From assembly GCA_029432815.1 (NCBI GenBank), contig JAROBA010000010.1:1-64000 (forward strand): a DNA stretch of 64,000 nt. Direction: 5' to 3'. Shown here one piece after another: positions 55,046-63,282 of this stretch; position 1 is the stretch's first letter; each line of letters opens with the position of its first letter. The position numbers were made by a program, and so were the translations under genes. The notes under the pieces were generated by a model, which did no database searches, was not told the origin of the DNA, and was given only the letters and a program-made list of their open reading frames with translations. The stretch is from Pontiellaceae bacterium B1224 (GTDB taxonomy: Bacteria > Verrucomicrobiota > Kiritimatiellia > Kiritimatiellales > Pontiellaceae).

Positions 55046-56071
55046 TTACTTAGCCGCTGCGGCTTCTTCTTTGGCTTTAAGAATTCGTTCGACGACGGAG
55101 TCGCACATTTCTTTGTCTTCTTTGAGAGCGCGTACGGCGGCATCGCGGCCCTGACCGAGCTGGGTACCATCCATGGAAAGCCAGGATCCTTTTTTGTCGA
55201 TGATGCCGACGTCGATCGCCGCATCGATGACAGAACCGGTGTAGGAGATACCTTCCGCGTAGAGAATATCGAACTCAGCCTGTGTGAACGGGGGAGCCAC
55301 TTTGTTTTTAACGACCTTAACGCGGGTACGGTTACCGTATACCACGCCGGCAGAGTCTTTCAGCTGGCCGATGCGGCGAATGTCGAGGCGGACGGAGGAA
55401 TAGAACTTCAGCGCGCGGCCACCGGGGGTGGTTTCCGGGCTGCCGAACATGACGCCCACTTTTTCGCGGATCTGGTTCGTGAAGATTACGATACAGCGGG
55501 AATGGTTGATGGCCGACACCAGCTTACGCAATGCCTGCGACATCAGACGTGCCTGCAGACCGACGTGCGACTGACCCATTTCGCCATCCAGCTCGGCGCG
55601 GGGGGCGAGGGCGGCCACGGAGTCGACAACGACCACATCCAGTGAATTACTCTTCACCAGTGCTTCACAAATATTCAGTGCTTCTTCACCGGAATCCGGC
55701 TGGGAAACGAGCAGATTATCAATATCGACGCCGATTTTTTTGGCATAGCCCGGATCGAGCGCGTGCTCGGTGTCGATAAAGGCGGCGGAACCGCCAGCTT
55801 TCTGGGCGTTGGCGATGACGTGGGAAACCAAGGTTGTTTTACCGGAAGATTCCGGGCCGTAGATTTCGATGATTCGGCCACGGGGCAGTCCGCCTATTCC
55901 GAGAGCAATATCGACCGTCAGCGCACCGGTGGAAATGGATTCAATATGCTGATTAGCTGAGGCATCGCCCAGCTTGACAATGGCCCCTTCGCCATACTGT
56001 TTCTGAATTTGAGCAACGACTGTGCTGAGTGCGGTTGCCTGATCTTTAGGGGCGTCTTTTTTCGCTGCCAT
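55046..56071 (-). CDS. recA: Recombinase A
   Basis: RecA, 341 residues, strand exchange and SOS coprotease. Seen: '[30 protein letters not shown]' equivalent (Walker A near 66), '[24 protein letters not shown]', '[22 protein letters not shown]' (Walker B), '[50 protein letters not shown]' (L2 loop) and a short C-terminal acidic/alanine tail. AAGGAG at 56082-56087 and a good promoter precede it. I saw no LexA-type box. Confidence 0.98.
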   Translation of the reverse strand: MAAKKDAPKDQATALSTVVAQIQKQYGEGAIVKLGDASANQHIESISTGALTVDIALGIGGLPRGRIIEIYGPESSGKTTLVSHVIANAQKAGGSAAFIDTEHALDPGYAKKIGVDIDNLLVSQPDSGEEALNICEALVKSNSLDVVVVDSVAALAPRAELDGEMGQSHVGLQARLMSQALRKLVSAINHSRCIVIFTNQIREKVGVMFGSPETTPGGRALKFYSSVRLDIRRIGQLKDSAGVVYGNRTRVKVVKNKVAPPFTQAEFDILYAEGISYTGSVIDAAIDVGIIDKKGSWLSMDGTQLGQGRDAAVRALKEDKEMCDSVVERILKAKEEAAAAK

Positions 56072-56119
56072 GACGGGGGATCTCCTTGGTCTTAAACTTC
56101 TGGTTAAAATGAAGGGAGG

Positions 56120-56147
56120 AATCTATCAAACCCCTTGGGTGTGTCAA
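56120..56147 (-). promoter_or_regulatory. Promoter of recA
   Basis: On the minus strand TTGACA (56147-56142), 16-nt spacer, TAGATT (56125-56120), about 50 nt before the start. A perfect palindrome copy (56158-56172) lies 10 bp upstream of the -35. Confidence 0.7.
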
Positions 56148-56157
56148 CGTAACCCGC

Positions 56158-56172
56158 TTCCAATCATTGGAA
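56158..56172. repeat. Palindrome copy, centre TCA
   Basis: Perfect arms, 10 bp upstream of the recA -35 box. Confidence 0.95.
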
Positions 56173-56294
56173 AAAATGCATTTGAAAGGGTTTTTAAAAA
56201 GAACCTTAAAAAGGCTCGCGTTGAAAGCTGAGTCTGGGATAGTCGCGCGCTTTTAGCAGACACAGGTGCACAGAATTGAAAACGGAATGATCCC

Positions 56295-57908
56295 ATGACG
56301 AAAACAAACAAGCTGTTTAAACTGAATATTGAGCGTCCCCGGAATGTAAAAAACGACATTCTATCCGGCCTGACCGTGGCGCTGGCGCTCGTTCCTGAAG
56401 CAGTCGCATTTTCATTTGTGGCCAAAGTGGATCCGGTTATCGGTCTCTATGCGGCTTTCATGATGGGACTGATCACCGCCATCTTCGGCGGACGGCCCGG
56501 CATGATCTCTGGTGCAACCGGTGCGGTGGCGGTCATCTTTGCTCCTTTAATGATGGAGTTGGCGGTGCCGGGCATTCTTCCGGAAGGAGTAAGCAAAGAG
56601 AGCTACCTTTTTGCAGCAGTCATTTTGATGGGGGTCATACAGATGATCTTTGGTATTTTTAAGCTGGGTAAGTTTATCCGCCTGGTGCCGCATCCGGTGA
56701 TGCTCGGTTTTGTGAACGGGCTGGCGATCATCATCTTTAAATCACAGTTTGAAATGTTTTATGTCGGCCACGGTGAACACTCGCACCTGCTGCCGGCCGT
56801 TGATTTGGTCTATATGGGAGCGATGATTGCTCTGACCATGGCGATCAGCTTTTTCCTGCCTAAACTTACCAAAGCCGTACCGGCCACGCTTGCCGCCATC
56901 GTGACAGTAACCATTATATCTATTGTCCTTCAGAAATTGGGTATTCACGAATCCCGCAACGTACTCGATTTTGTGCAGGGGATGGATCCGACGAAAACAA
57001 CCATTGCGGCCGGACTTCCAACCTTTGGAATTCCGAAGATTCCTTTCAACTGGGAAACCTTCATGATGATTCTTCCCTTCTCTGCGTTGGCGGCCGCTGT
57101 TGGCTTGATTGAATCGCTGATGACCCTGACGCTGGTGGACGAAATTACGGAAACCCGGGGTCGTGGAAACAAAGAATGCAGAGGGCAGGGACTGGCCAAT
57201 ATTGTAAATGGATTTTTCGGTGGTATGGGCGGTTGTGCCATGATCGGCCAGAGTATGATTAACATACGTGGCGGCGGCCGAGGTCGTTTGTCCGGCATTG
57301 CAGCAGCACTTTTCCTTTTGGCCATTCTGCTCATTGCAGCACCGTTGGTGGAAATCATTCCGCTGGCCGCGCTGGTCGGGGTGATGTTTATGGTCGTGAT
57401 CGGTACCTTCGAGTGGTCCAGCCTTCGTTTGTTCGGCAGCATTCCGAAAATGGATATCTTTATCATCATCCTGGTTTCGGTTGTAACGGTGATGCACGAC
57501 CTTGCAATTGCCGTGCTTGTCGGAATCGTTGTATCCGCACTGGCTTTTGCCTGGGAGCATGGCAAAAAGATCCATGCGAACATCATGGTGGATGAACACG
57601 GCACAAAGGTCTACAAGTTGGAGAGCGCTCTGTTTTTCGGTTCCGCTCAATCCTTTAAAGATCTGTTCGATCCATTGAACGATCCGACGGATGTCGTGAT
57701 TGATTTTCAGAAGGCGCGCGTCTATGATCATTCCGCCATAGAGGCGATCAATAACATTACCGAGCGCTATGCCGATCAGGGCAAAAACCTGCATTTGCTC
57801 AACCTGAGTCCTGAGTGCCTTGAGCTCATGGAAAAGGCCGACAACATCATCGAGATCAGCGTGATCGAGGATCTCGACTGGCACATTGCTGACAACCGCT
57901 TGGGTTAA
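56295..57908 (+). CDS. SulP (SLC26) family anion transporter with STAS domain
   Basis: A 537-residue inner-membrane transporter. 'RNVKNDILSGLTVALALVPEAVAFSFVAKVDPVIGLYAAFMMGLITAIFGGRPGMISGATGAVAVIF' is the SulP N-terminal signature including the TM3 anion-site region. Ten to fourteen TM helices run to about residue 420, then a STAS domain (about 435-530, 'VYKLESALFFGSAQSFKDLF...VIDFQKARVYDHSAIEAINNI'). The family carries sulfate, bicarbonate or dicarboxylates; the 'GATGAVAVI' form is common in bicarbonate-like members. Substrate undecided. Confidence 0.92.
   Translation: MTKTNKLFKLNIERPRNVKNDILSGLTVALALVPEAVAFSFVAKVDPVIGLYAAFMMGLITAIFGGRPGMISGATGAVAVIFAPLMMELAVPGILPEGVSKESYLFAAVILMGVIQMIFGIFKLGKFIRLVPHPVMLGFVNGLAIIIFKSQFEMFYVGHGEHSHLLPAVDLVYMGAMIALTMAISFFLPKLTKAVPATLAAIVTVTIISIVLQKLGIHESRNVLDFVQGMDPTKTTIAAGLPTFGIPKIPFNWETFMMILPFSALAAAVGLIESLMTLTLVDEITETRGRGNKECRGQGLANIVNGFFGGMGGCAMIGQSMINIRGGGRGRLSGIAAALFLLAILLIAAPLVEIIPLAALVGVMFMVVIGTFEWSSLRLFGSIPKMDIFIIILVSVVTVMHDLAIAVLVGIVVSALAFAWEHGKKIHANIMVDEHGTKVYKLESALFFGSAQSFKDLFDPLNDPTDVVIDFQKARVYDHSAIEAINNITERYADQGKNLHLLNLSPECLELMEKADNIIEISVIEDLDWHIADNRLG
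57016..57030. repeat. Palindrome copy, centre CCT
   Basis: Perfect arms in the SulP gene, PTFG. Confidence 0.95.
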
Positions 57909-57917
57909 CGAACGTCA

Positions 57918-57981
57918 GTCGAAAGTCAAAGGTCTGCAGGTCCAAAGTCGACTGCTCCATAGAGCGTTTTTGACTTTCGAC
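57918..57981. repeat. GTCGAAAGTCAAA hairpin between convergent genes
   Basis: GTCGAAAGTCAAA (57918-57930) and TTTGACTTTCGAC (57969-57981) are perfect 13-nt arms. The loop holds further related words (GGTCCAAAGTCGAC). It fills the gap between the SulP gene and ppk2, both of which end here, and may act as a shared 3'-end structure. Confidence 0.65.
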
Positions 57982-57983
57982 CT

Positions 57984-58802
57984 CTAATAGATATGCGGCA
58001 CGAAGTTCTGCTCTTCGTGCGGGGGGCGCTTGTAGGAACCATCATCCGCACGTGGCGGAAGTGTGATCGGCTTCGGCGTCAGATCTTCGTATGGAATCTG
58101 GCTCAAGAGGTGTGAAATACAGTTAAGACGGGCTTTCTTTTTATCGTCCGCTTCCACCACCCACCACGGGGCTTTTTCAATGTCTGTATATTTAAACATG
58201 TCGTCTTTGGCTTTGGAATATTCCGCCCATTTTTCACGCGACTTCAGATCCATCGGGCTCAACTTCCAACGCTTGGTGGGATTATCAATCCGGGACTGAA
58301 AACGTTTTTCCTGCTCTTCATCACTCACGGAAAACCAATATTTAATGAGGATGATGCCAGAGCGGATAATCATGCGTTCAAACTGCGGGCAGGATTTAAA
58401 AAATTCTTCGACCTGTTCTTCCGTCACAAATCCCATCACACGGTCGACGCCCGGACAGTTGTACCAGGAGCGGTCGAACAGGGCGATTTCTCCCGCGGCA
58501 GGAAGCTCGGGGACATAGCGCTGGAAATACCATTGCGTTTCTTCCCGTTCGGTCGGTTTTCCCAAAGCAACCACGCGGGCAACGCGGGGATTCAGGCTTT
58601 CCGTGATTCGTTTAATTACGCCGCCTTTCCCGGCTGCGTCGCGCCCTTCAAACAGAACGACCACTTTGAGGCCCTTGTGCTTTACCCATTCCTGAAGTTT
58701 AACCAGTTCAATCTGAAGGCGGGCCAGCTCAGCTTCATAAAACTCGTTTTTGAGCCGTCCGTTTTCTTTGTAGTGTTTTTTATTTATTTTTATATGCGAC
58801 AC
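57984..58802 (-). CDS. ppk2: Polyphosphate kinase 2
   Basis: PPK2 class I, transferring phosphate between polyphosphate and nucleoside diphosphates. I use GTG 58802 ('SHIKINKKHYKENGRL'), 5 nt after GGAGG, giving 272 residues; a TTG 12 nt earlier is less likely. Walker A 'VVLFEGRDAAGKGGVIKRI' (near 54), 'RVVALGKPTEREETQWYFQRYV', Walker B 'ALFDRSWYNCPGVDRVMGF' (usually N-R-A-G-V) and lid 'RIDNPTKRWKLSPMDLKSREKWAEYSKAKDDMF'. It links polyphosphate stores to nucleotide pools. Confidence 0.95.
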   Translation of the reverse strand: MSHIKINKKHYKENGRLKNEFYEAELARLQIELVKLQEWVKHKGLKVVVLFEGRDAAGKGGVIKRITESLNPRVARVVALGKPTEREETQWYFQRYVPELPAAGEIALFDRSWYNCPGVDRVMGFVTEEQVEEFFKSCPQFERMIIRSGIILIKYWFSVSDEEQEKRFQSRIDNPTKRWKLSPMDLKSREKWAEYSKAKDDMFKYTDIEKAPWWVVEADDKKKARLNCISHLLSQIPYEDLTPKPITLPPRADDGSYKRPPHEEQNFVPHIY

Positions 58803-58901
58803 GCCTGCCTCCAATGAATGGTTAAATGATCGATCGCGATTTTAATGTTTGCCTGCAGATGCGTCAAATATCTAAGCAATGAAGCAGGGATCTATGGTGG
58901 C

Positions 58902-59516
58902 TTATTTCAAGATGCCGCGTTTTTGCAAATCGCGAATCACATTGCCGACGATGACTTCCATGTTTTTTTTATCGGAACGATCGTCAAATATACTTTTCCT
59001 GCCACTCCAGACAAGCTGTCCCGATTCGACATCGTATATATTGGTTTCGATCATATATTCCATGTAGCTGTCAACCGAACCCATATTCATCGTCAGAGAA
59101 TAGCCCCAGTCGTAATAGCCCCAATAGCTGTCCGAATAAAGGGATGGCGTATAACCGACGGGTACGACCTGCTGACGCTGTGTTCCGTCCAGTACACTGG
59201 TAACGATCAGGGTGCTGATCTTATTTTCTTTCAGCAGCGATGCGAGCTGATCTTTATCCATTTTTCCAGTGATCCCGTAGTTGGCATGCAGCGATCCAGC
59301 CGGAACATAAGGTAACAGTGCGTTTACAAAAATAGTTTCATATTGCAGGCAGCGGCTTTCGCTGTTGGCCATCGCCAGTACAGAGGTTTTTCCCAGTTTA
59401 TAATCGGTGTACTTGGGGTTAAGCCAGGACTCCTGCTTCGGCGTTGTCATCTGGCAGGAGGAAAGAAGGGTGGCCAGTGCAGCCGCCGAGAGTAAAGTTA
59501 AGAGGCATTTTTTCAT
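58902..59516 (-). CDS. Putative outer-membrane lipoprotein (DUF4136-like)
   Basis: A 204-residue protein with lipoprotein signal 'KCLLTLLSAAALATLLSSC' (Cys near 21). The body has a central 'LKENKISTLIVTSVLDGTQRQQVVPVGYTPSLYSDSYWGYYDW' Tyr/Trp-rich stretch and a closing 'NIYDVESGQLVWSGRKSIFDDRSDKKNMEVIVGNVIRDLQKRGIL'. This is the pattern of small lipoproteins that report 'versions of LPS-assembly-like' beta-alpha folds (DUF4136 and relatives). Function unknown; not obviously linked to its neighbours. Confidence 0.65.
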   Translation of the reverse strand: MKKCLLTLLSAAALATLLSSCQMTTPKQESWLNPKYTDYKLGKTSVLAMANSESRCLQYETIFVNALLPYVPAGSLHANYGITGKMDKDQLASLLKENKISTLIVTSVLDGTQRQQVVPVGYTPSLYSDSYWGYYDWGYSLTMNMGSVDSYMEYMIETNIYDVESGQLVWSGRKSIFDDRSDKKNMEVIVGNVIRDLQKRGILK

Positions 59517-59531
59517 GATATCGTGCTCCGT

Positions 59532-59828
59532 TTATTGTGAGAAAGGGATGTGATCAATTTCCTGAAATTCAGCAACTTCGTTCAGCCATACCTGCTGAAC
59601 AAAAGCCACGTGCTCCGGATGGGTATTGTAGGCATCGTATGTCGACTGATCCGGAAATTCCATGGAAAGCCCGAAATCGAACGAGTTCTTTGGACTGACT
59701 TCTTCCAGTAGTTGGAAATTTCCAACCCCTGGAATGGATGAAAGTGCAGCGGCTTTTGAAAGAAACAGCGCCTCTGCGTCTGAGCCCTTTTTGTGGATTA
59801 ACTTAAAAAATACAGAATGAGTAATCAT
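59532..59828 (-). CDS. Dabb-domain stress-response A/B barrel protein
   Basis: A 98-residue protein from ATG 59828 ('MITHSVFFKLIHKKGSDAEALFLSKAAAL'); an in-frame extension to 59894 is not needed. It has the dimeric ferredoxin-like Dabb pattern: first strand 'HSVFFKL', then 'FDFGLSMEFPDQSTYDAYNTHPEHVAFVQQVW', the family's 'l...f.d...l..Y..hP.H..f' block. Members include stress proteins and small cyclases. Two palindrome copies lie 2 bp apart in the middle (59703-59734), coding PGVG-N-FQLLE. Confidence 0.85.
   Translation of the reverse strand: MITHSVFFKLIHKKGSDAEALFLSKAAALSSIPGVGNFQLLEEVSPKNSFDFGLSMEFPDQSTYDAYNTHPEHVAFVQQVWLNEVAEFQEIDHIPFSQ
59703..59734. repeat. Two palindrome copies 2 bp apart
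   Basis: TTCCAG-TAG-TTGGAA (59703-59717) and TTCCAA-CCC-CTGGAA (59720-59734), each with one mismatch, side by side in the Dabb gene. Confidence 0.85.
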
Positions 59829-60058
59829 GGTTGAAGATAAGACTTGGTTGCCGATGTTCGAATTAAGATGGGAATATATTCCAAATGCTGACAAATCGCA
59901 AATTCTGTTTCTGCAAGAACTCCGCCATGCGTTACCTCAAATTAAATGCGGGAAGCGTCCGACTTCCATCGCGAACCGTGTCCAATTATGTAGCCGGACT
60001 CCGTTCTATCGATAGACATATTGAGCGCAACTAAAATTACTGGGAAGGGTTGGTAACG

Positions 60059-60514
60059 ATGTCAGAAAATAAGAACGTTAAAAAACGGGGGAGTCAGGCC
60101 GGCTTCACCTTGCTTGAAGTGTTGATTGCAATTGCGCTGCTTGCGGCCATTGCCGGGTTGCTCGTCTCCAATCTGGATCGAATTCTGGGCGGCGGACGTG
60201 AACAGGTTGCGCAACTGTTTGTGGAAGAAACACTGGAAACTCCGCTGACAGCCTATCGGGTCAATATGGGGCGCTATCCTACCACCGAGGAAGGTCTCGA
60301 TGCGTTGCTGAATAAACCTTCGGACGAAGCCGTAAACTGGCGCGGTCCGTACGTTAAAAAACTCAATCCCGATCCCTGGGGCTCGCAATATCAGTATCGC
60401 TACCCCGGCGAACACAACGAAGCCACCTACGATCTCTGGTCCTTGGGACCGGACGGCGTTGAAAGTGAAGACGATATTGGCAACTGGGCTGTAGGTTCTT
60501 CAGAAACCGATTAA
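60059..60514 (+). CDS. gspG: Type II secretion major pseudopilin GspG
   Basis: About 151 residues from ATG 60059. Prepilin peptidase site and helix 'SQAGFTLLEVLIAIALLAAIAGLLVSNLD' (G|F with Glu at +5). The C-terminal GspG domain 'VNMGRYPTTEEGLDALLNKPSDEAVNWRGPYVKKLNPDPWGSQYQYRYPGEHNEATYDLWSLGPDGVESEDDIGNW' carries the calcium-site 'D..SLG.DG.E....DI.NW'. It is the first of a run of pseudopilin genes, so it builds the periplasmic pseudopilus. Confidence 0.95.
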   Translation: MSENKNVKKRGSQAGFTLLEVLIAIALLAAIAGLLVSNLDRILGGGREQVAQLFVEETLETPLTAYRVNMGRYPTTEEGLDALLNKPSDEAVNWRGPYVKKLNPDPWGSQYQYRYPGEHNEATYDLWSLGPDGVESEDDIGNWAVGSSETD

Positions 60515-60529
60515 AGTGAATGATCCAAT

Positions 60530-61048
60530 ATGAGGCATTTGCAACAAGCTGGCTTTACAGTGGTGGAGGTGTTTCTGGTAATCACTCTGCTGAGCATCGT
60601 TGCAACCCTGATGATTGTTCCCATTCAACAAATGACGGATAACATTCATGTGCGTCCTTTGGAGGAGACGGTCCTGTCTGTGGTACGAAAAGCCCATATG
60701 GAAGCACGGCAAAGAAATATGCCGGTCGTTTTGCACTATGCCGGCGAAAGCAACCTGCTGGAACTGACCTCTGCGGACGGGATTCTGTTCGAGGAGATTG
60801 ACCTTCGTTTTGCATCGGGTGAGGAGGAGGAAGAAATTCTGAATTTCTACCGCATCCTTCCCGAAGATCCGAAAAATGAATCCGTTGCCTATGAGACGGA
60901 GGAAGAGGTCGTGGATTTCATTGTCTTTCATCCGGCCGGGGCATCAACCCCATTTGCAATTGAGCTGACACAAAAAGATATCCGTTTGGTCATGGATCCA
61001 TTTTCGAGTGAGCCGGTGATACGCGAAGTTGAGGGCCGCGAATCATGA
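60530..61048 (+). CDS. Type II secretion minor pseudopilin, GspH-like
   Basis: A 172-residue protein with prepilin site 'QAGFTVVEVFLVITLLSIVATLMI' (G|F, Glu at +5). After the helix comes a domain with 'VLSVVRKAHMEARQRNMPVVLHYAGESNLLELT', the GspH/FimT pattern of a chain of strands after 'a...A...r..v'. Position between gspG and gspI supports GspH. The C-terminal acidic stretch (EEEEE, near 100) is unusual. It overlaps the next gene (ATGA). Confidence 0.82.
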   Translation: MRHLQQAGFTVVEVFLVITLLSIVATLMIVPIQQMTDNIHVRPLEETVLSVVRKAHMEARQRNMPVVLHYAGESNLLELTSADGILFEEIDLRFASGEEEEEILNFYRILPEDPKNESVAYETEEEVVDFIVFHPAGASTPFAIELTQKDIRLVMDPFSSEPVIREVEGRES

Positions 61049-61554
61049 GGCGGGATGGATTCACGTTGCCGGAAACGGTTGTGGCGATGAGCCTGTTTGC
61101 ACTCGCGGCCACGGTACTGTGCCAGGCCGCCATGAATGCGAATTTGGGGCTCATGCGGTTGGAGCAAAAGGAAGACGCCTATTTAAAAATGGACTGGGTT
61201 CGAGATGCAATTCTGGCCATCACCGACCGTGCGACGATTGAAGAAGGCGGGGAACTTATTTTCCCGCGGCATGTACGCAAAAAGCCACTCGATGATGAAG
61301 AACCCCAACTGGAAGAACCGGACAGTTCCATTCAGGCCACCTGGGAAGCTGAGATCTTTCCAACGCGGGTGCTCGATGTGCATCGGCTTGATATCACGGT
61401 TACAGTCGAACGGGGAGAAGAACTCGCGGAGCCGCAACAGGCTTCCTACTTTGTTTATCGACCCAACTGGTATGAAGAGTCCGATGGTCGCGGCAGCCTC
61501 TTATCTGAAAAAGAGGCCGATTGGGAGCGTCAGCAGCAGCTGCACGGAATGTGA
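61045..61554 (+). CDS. Type II secretion minor pseudopilin, GspI-like
   Basis: A 169-residue protein: 'RRDGFTLPETVVAMSLFALAATVLCQAAMNANLGL' is the class III leader and helix, with Pro at +4 and Glu at +5. The rest is less conserved and acidic. Third in the order G-H-I-J-K, where GspI normally forms the tip complex with J and K. Its stop overlaps the start of gspJ (TGATG). Confidence 0.78.
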   Translation: MRRDGFTLPETVVAMSLFALAATVLCQAAMNANLGLMRLEQKEDAYLKMDWVRDAILAITDRATIEEGGELIFPRHVRKKPLDDEEPQLEEPDSSIQATWEAEIFPTRVLDVHRLDITVTVERGEELAEPQQASYFVYRPNWYEESDGRGSLLSEKEADWERQQQLHGM

Positions 61555-62207
61555 TGGTGCATACGAATCACAGTTCCAATCATTGGAAATCCGGCCTGAC
61601 CTTTCTGGAGCTGTTGCTGGCCGTTGCCATTTCCGGGCTCATTCTGGCGGCTTCGGCACAGCTGATGTTTTCGTTCGGCAACTTTTGGAAACAGACTGAG
61701 CTGGAACCGCGCTTTGAACACCATGTCGAAGGCGTGGTTTCGTTTGTGCAATACTGCCTCGATGAAACGGAAGAGCTCTCGCGTAATCCTGACAGTCCGT
61801 TTGGATGGAAGAAAGCGCCGGACGTTCGCCAAAATGTTATTCAGTTTCGACTCGCCGCTCCACCGCCGTTTTTTGTGACCGATATACGCCCGGTTCCGCA
61901 GGTCGATGGCTGGCTCTATTTCGACGAAGACAAAGGGTTGACGATTCTGTGGCATGTTCCGGAAAAACTCACCGAAGGAAAAAGGGAGATGAAACAGACC
62001 CTGCTTTCCCCGTGGGTTGAAGATCTGGAGCTGGGTTATTTTGATGCTGAAAATAATACGTGGGAGTACGAATCTTCCGCGGACGAAGAATATAAATCAT
62101 CGGGTAAGCCTCCCGGGGCGCTACGTATTGTGTTTAATCAAAATGGGCGGAAAAAGACGCGTAATATCCGTCTGCTCCGCCACGACCGCCATGTACTTGT
62201 TTACTAA
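61554..62207 (+). CDS. Type II secretion minor pseudopilin, GspJ-like
   Basis: From ATG 61554 at the stop of the preceding gene, 217 residues. The leader is 'NHSSNHWKSGLTFLELLLAVAISGLILAASAQLMF' with G|L-T-F-L-E. A perfect palindrome copy (61574-61588) encodes the SNHWK directly before the cleavage site, so the motif makes part of the prepilin leader. GspJ assignment is by order and length. It overlaps gspK by 17 nt. Confidence 0.78.
   Translation: MVHTNHSSNHWKSGLTFLELLLAVAISGLILAASAQLMFSFGNFWKQTELEPRFEHHVEGVVSFVQYCLDETEELSRNPDSPFGWKKAPDVRQNVIQFRLAAPPPFFVTDIRPVPQVDGWLYFDEDKGLTILWHVPEKLTEGKREMKQTLLSPWVEDLELGYFDAENNTWEYESSADEEYKSSGKPPGALRIVFNQNGRKKTRNIRLLRHDRHVLVY
61574..61588. repeat. Palindrome copy, centre TCA
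   Basis: Perfect arms at the gspJ prepilin leader, SNHWK. Confidence 0.95.
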
Positions 62208-63282
62208 TCCATCTGAAAAACGGCGCGAAGGTGCCGTACTGCTGATTGTGCTCGGAGTCATCCTGCTCGCAAGCTGGATGCTGGTGCAGATCATTGCACG
62301 GGTTGGCGAAGAGATGGCTTTGCGTGGGGAAGATGAACAGAACGATGCCCTTCAGGCATCCGCTTTCCAATCCTTGGAAATCACGCTGGGTGTTCTTGCA
62401 GAAATCAAAGTGCTCGATGGTGGCCTCTACAGTCCCGTACAGGGGTGGGGCAATCCATTGGCCTATGCCGGCTTTGCATCCCATGCTGTTTCGAATGAAC
62501 TGGGGTTCGTAGAAGACGACGAGCTGGAGGTTGGGGGCGTCGATGAAATTGTTCCGTTTGCATTTCCTCCCGGTATTCAGGTTGCGGTGGAGCTTCGCGA
62601 TGAATCGGGCCGTTTTCCGCTTAACACGACGTCTGAAGAGCGGTGGAAGTTGCTGTTTGAAGAAATGGAGATTCAGTCTTCCGATGCCGCGATACTGACA
62701 GACAGCCTGCTGGACTGGATTGATGCCGACGATGAAACTCGGTTAAACGGCGCAGAAAACGGAACGTATCAGCGGCGCGATCCCGCCTACCTTCCGGCGA
62801 ATGCGCCGATTGCGAATCTATTGGATCTTCAGTTGATCGAAGGATTCGATCGTCTGTTCTTTGATGAAGAAGGCATTCCGAATGATCTGTACCGTACCTT
62901 TAAGGAGTGCGTTACCGTAATCAATTGTGAAGCCGTGAACCTGAATGCCGCTCATCCGCTGGTGCTTGAGGTGATGGGCGAAGAACTCGATTTTGAACCC
63001 GAACGAATTACCGATTATATGGCCGGTATTGACATGGAACCGGGGACGCTGGATGACAATGTCCTGCGTCCGGGACTCGACGATCCCGACCTGCCAACGG
63101 ACAACGAAGGCGAGCCCCTCGATTTAAGCACAACCAGCCGTTTTCTAACGGTCTACATTTCCGCGATGTCCGGAGGAACGGTCTTTAATCTTTCCGCACG
63201 CCTCGATACAGAGACGCCTTCTGAACATCATATCTATCCGATGACGATTCTGGATTTACAGACGAAAGGGTCAACCCTGTGA
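62191..63282 (+). CDS. Type II secretion minor pseudopilin GspK-like
   Basis: From ATG 62191 ('MYLFTNPSEKRREGAVLLIVLGVILLASWMLVQII'), 363 residues; upstream in-frame sequence back to 62017 lies inside gspJ and is not pilin-like. The leader E-G|A-V-L-L-I-V and the large extra domain with 'RFPLNTTSEERWKLLFEEM', 'LTDSLLDWIDADDETRLNGAEN' and 'VNLNAAHPLVLEVMG' are typical of GspK, the pseudopilus cap that contacts calcium. A perfect palindrome copy (62365) encodes FQSLE early in the mature region. Confidence 0.88.
   Translation: MYLFTNPSEKRREGAVLLIVLGVILLASWMLVQIIARVGEEMALRGEDEQNDALQASAFQSLEITLGVLAEIKVLDGGLYSPVQGWGNPLAYAGFASHAVSNELGFVEDDELEVGGVDEIVPFAFPPGIQVAVELRDESGRFPLNTTSEERWKLLFEEMEIQSSDAAILTDSLLDWIDADDETRLNGAENGTYQRRDPAYLPANAPIANLLDLQLIEGFDRLFFDEEGIPNDLYRTFKECVTVINCEAVNLNAAHPLVLEVMGEELDFEPERITDYMAGIDMEPGTLDDNVLRPGLDDPDLPTDNEGEPLDLSTTSRFLTVYISAMSGGTVFNLSARLDTETPSEHHIYPMTILDLQTKGSTL
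62365..62379. repeat. Palindrome copy, centre TCC
   Basis: Perfect arms in gspK, FQSLE. Confidence 0.95.

Noticed and set aside
56742-57884. Long minus-strand frame opposite the SulP gene
   Set aside because: Antisense of membrane helices gives His/Asp/Arg-rich sequence; no family resemblance.
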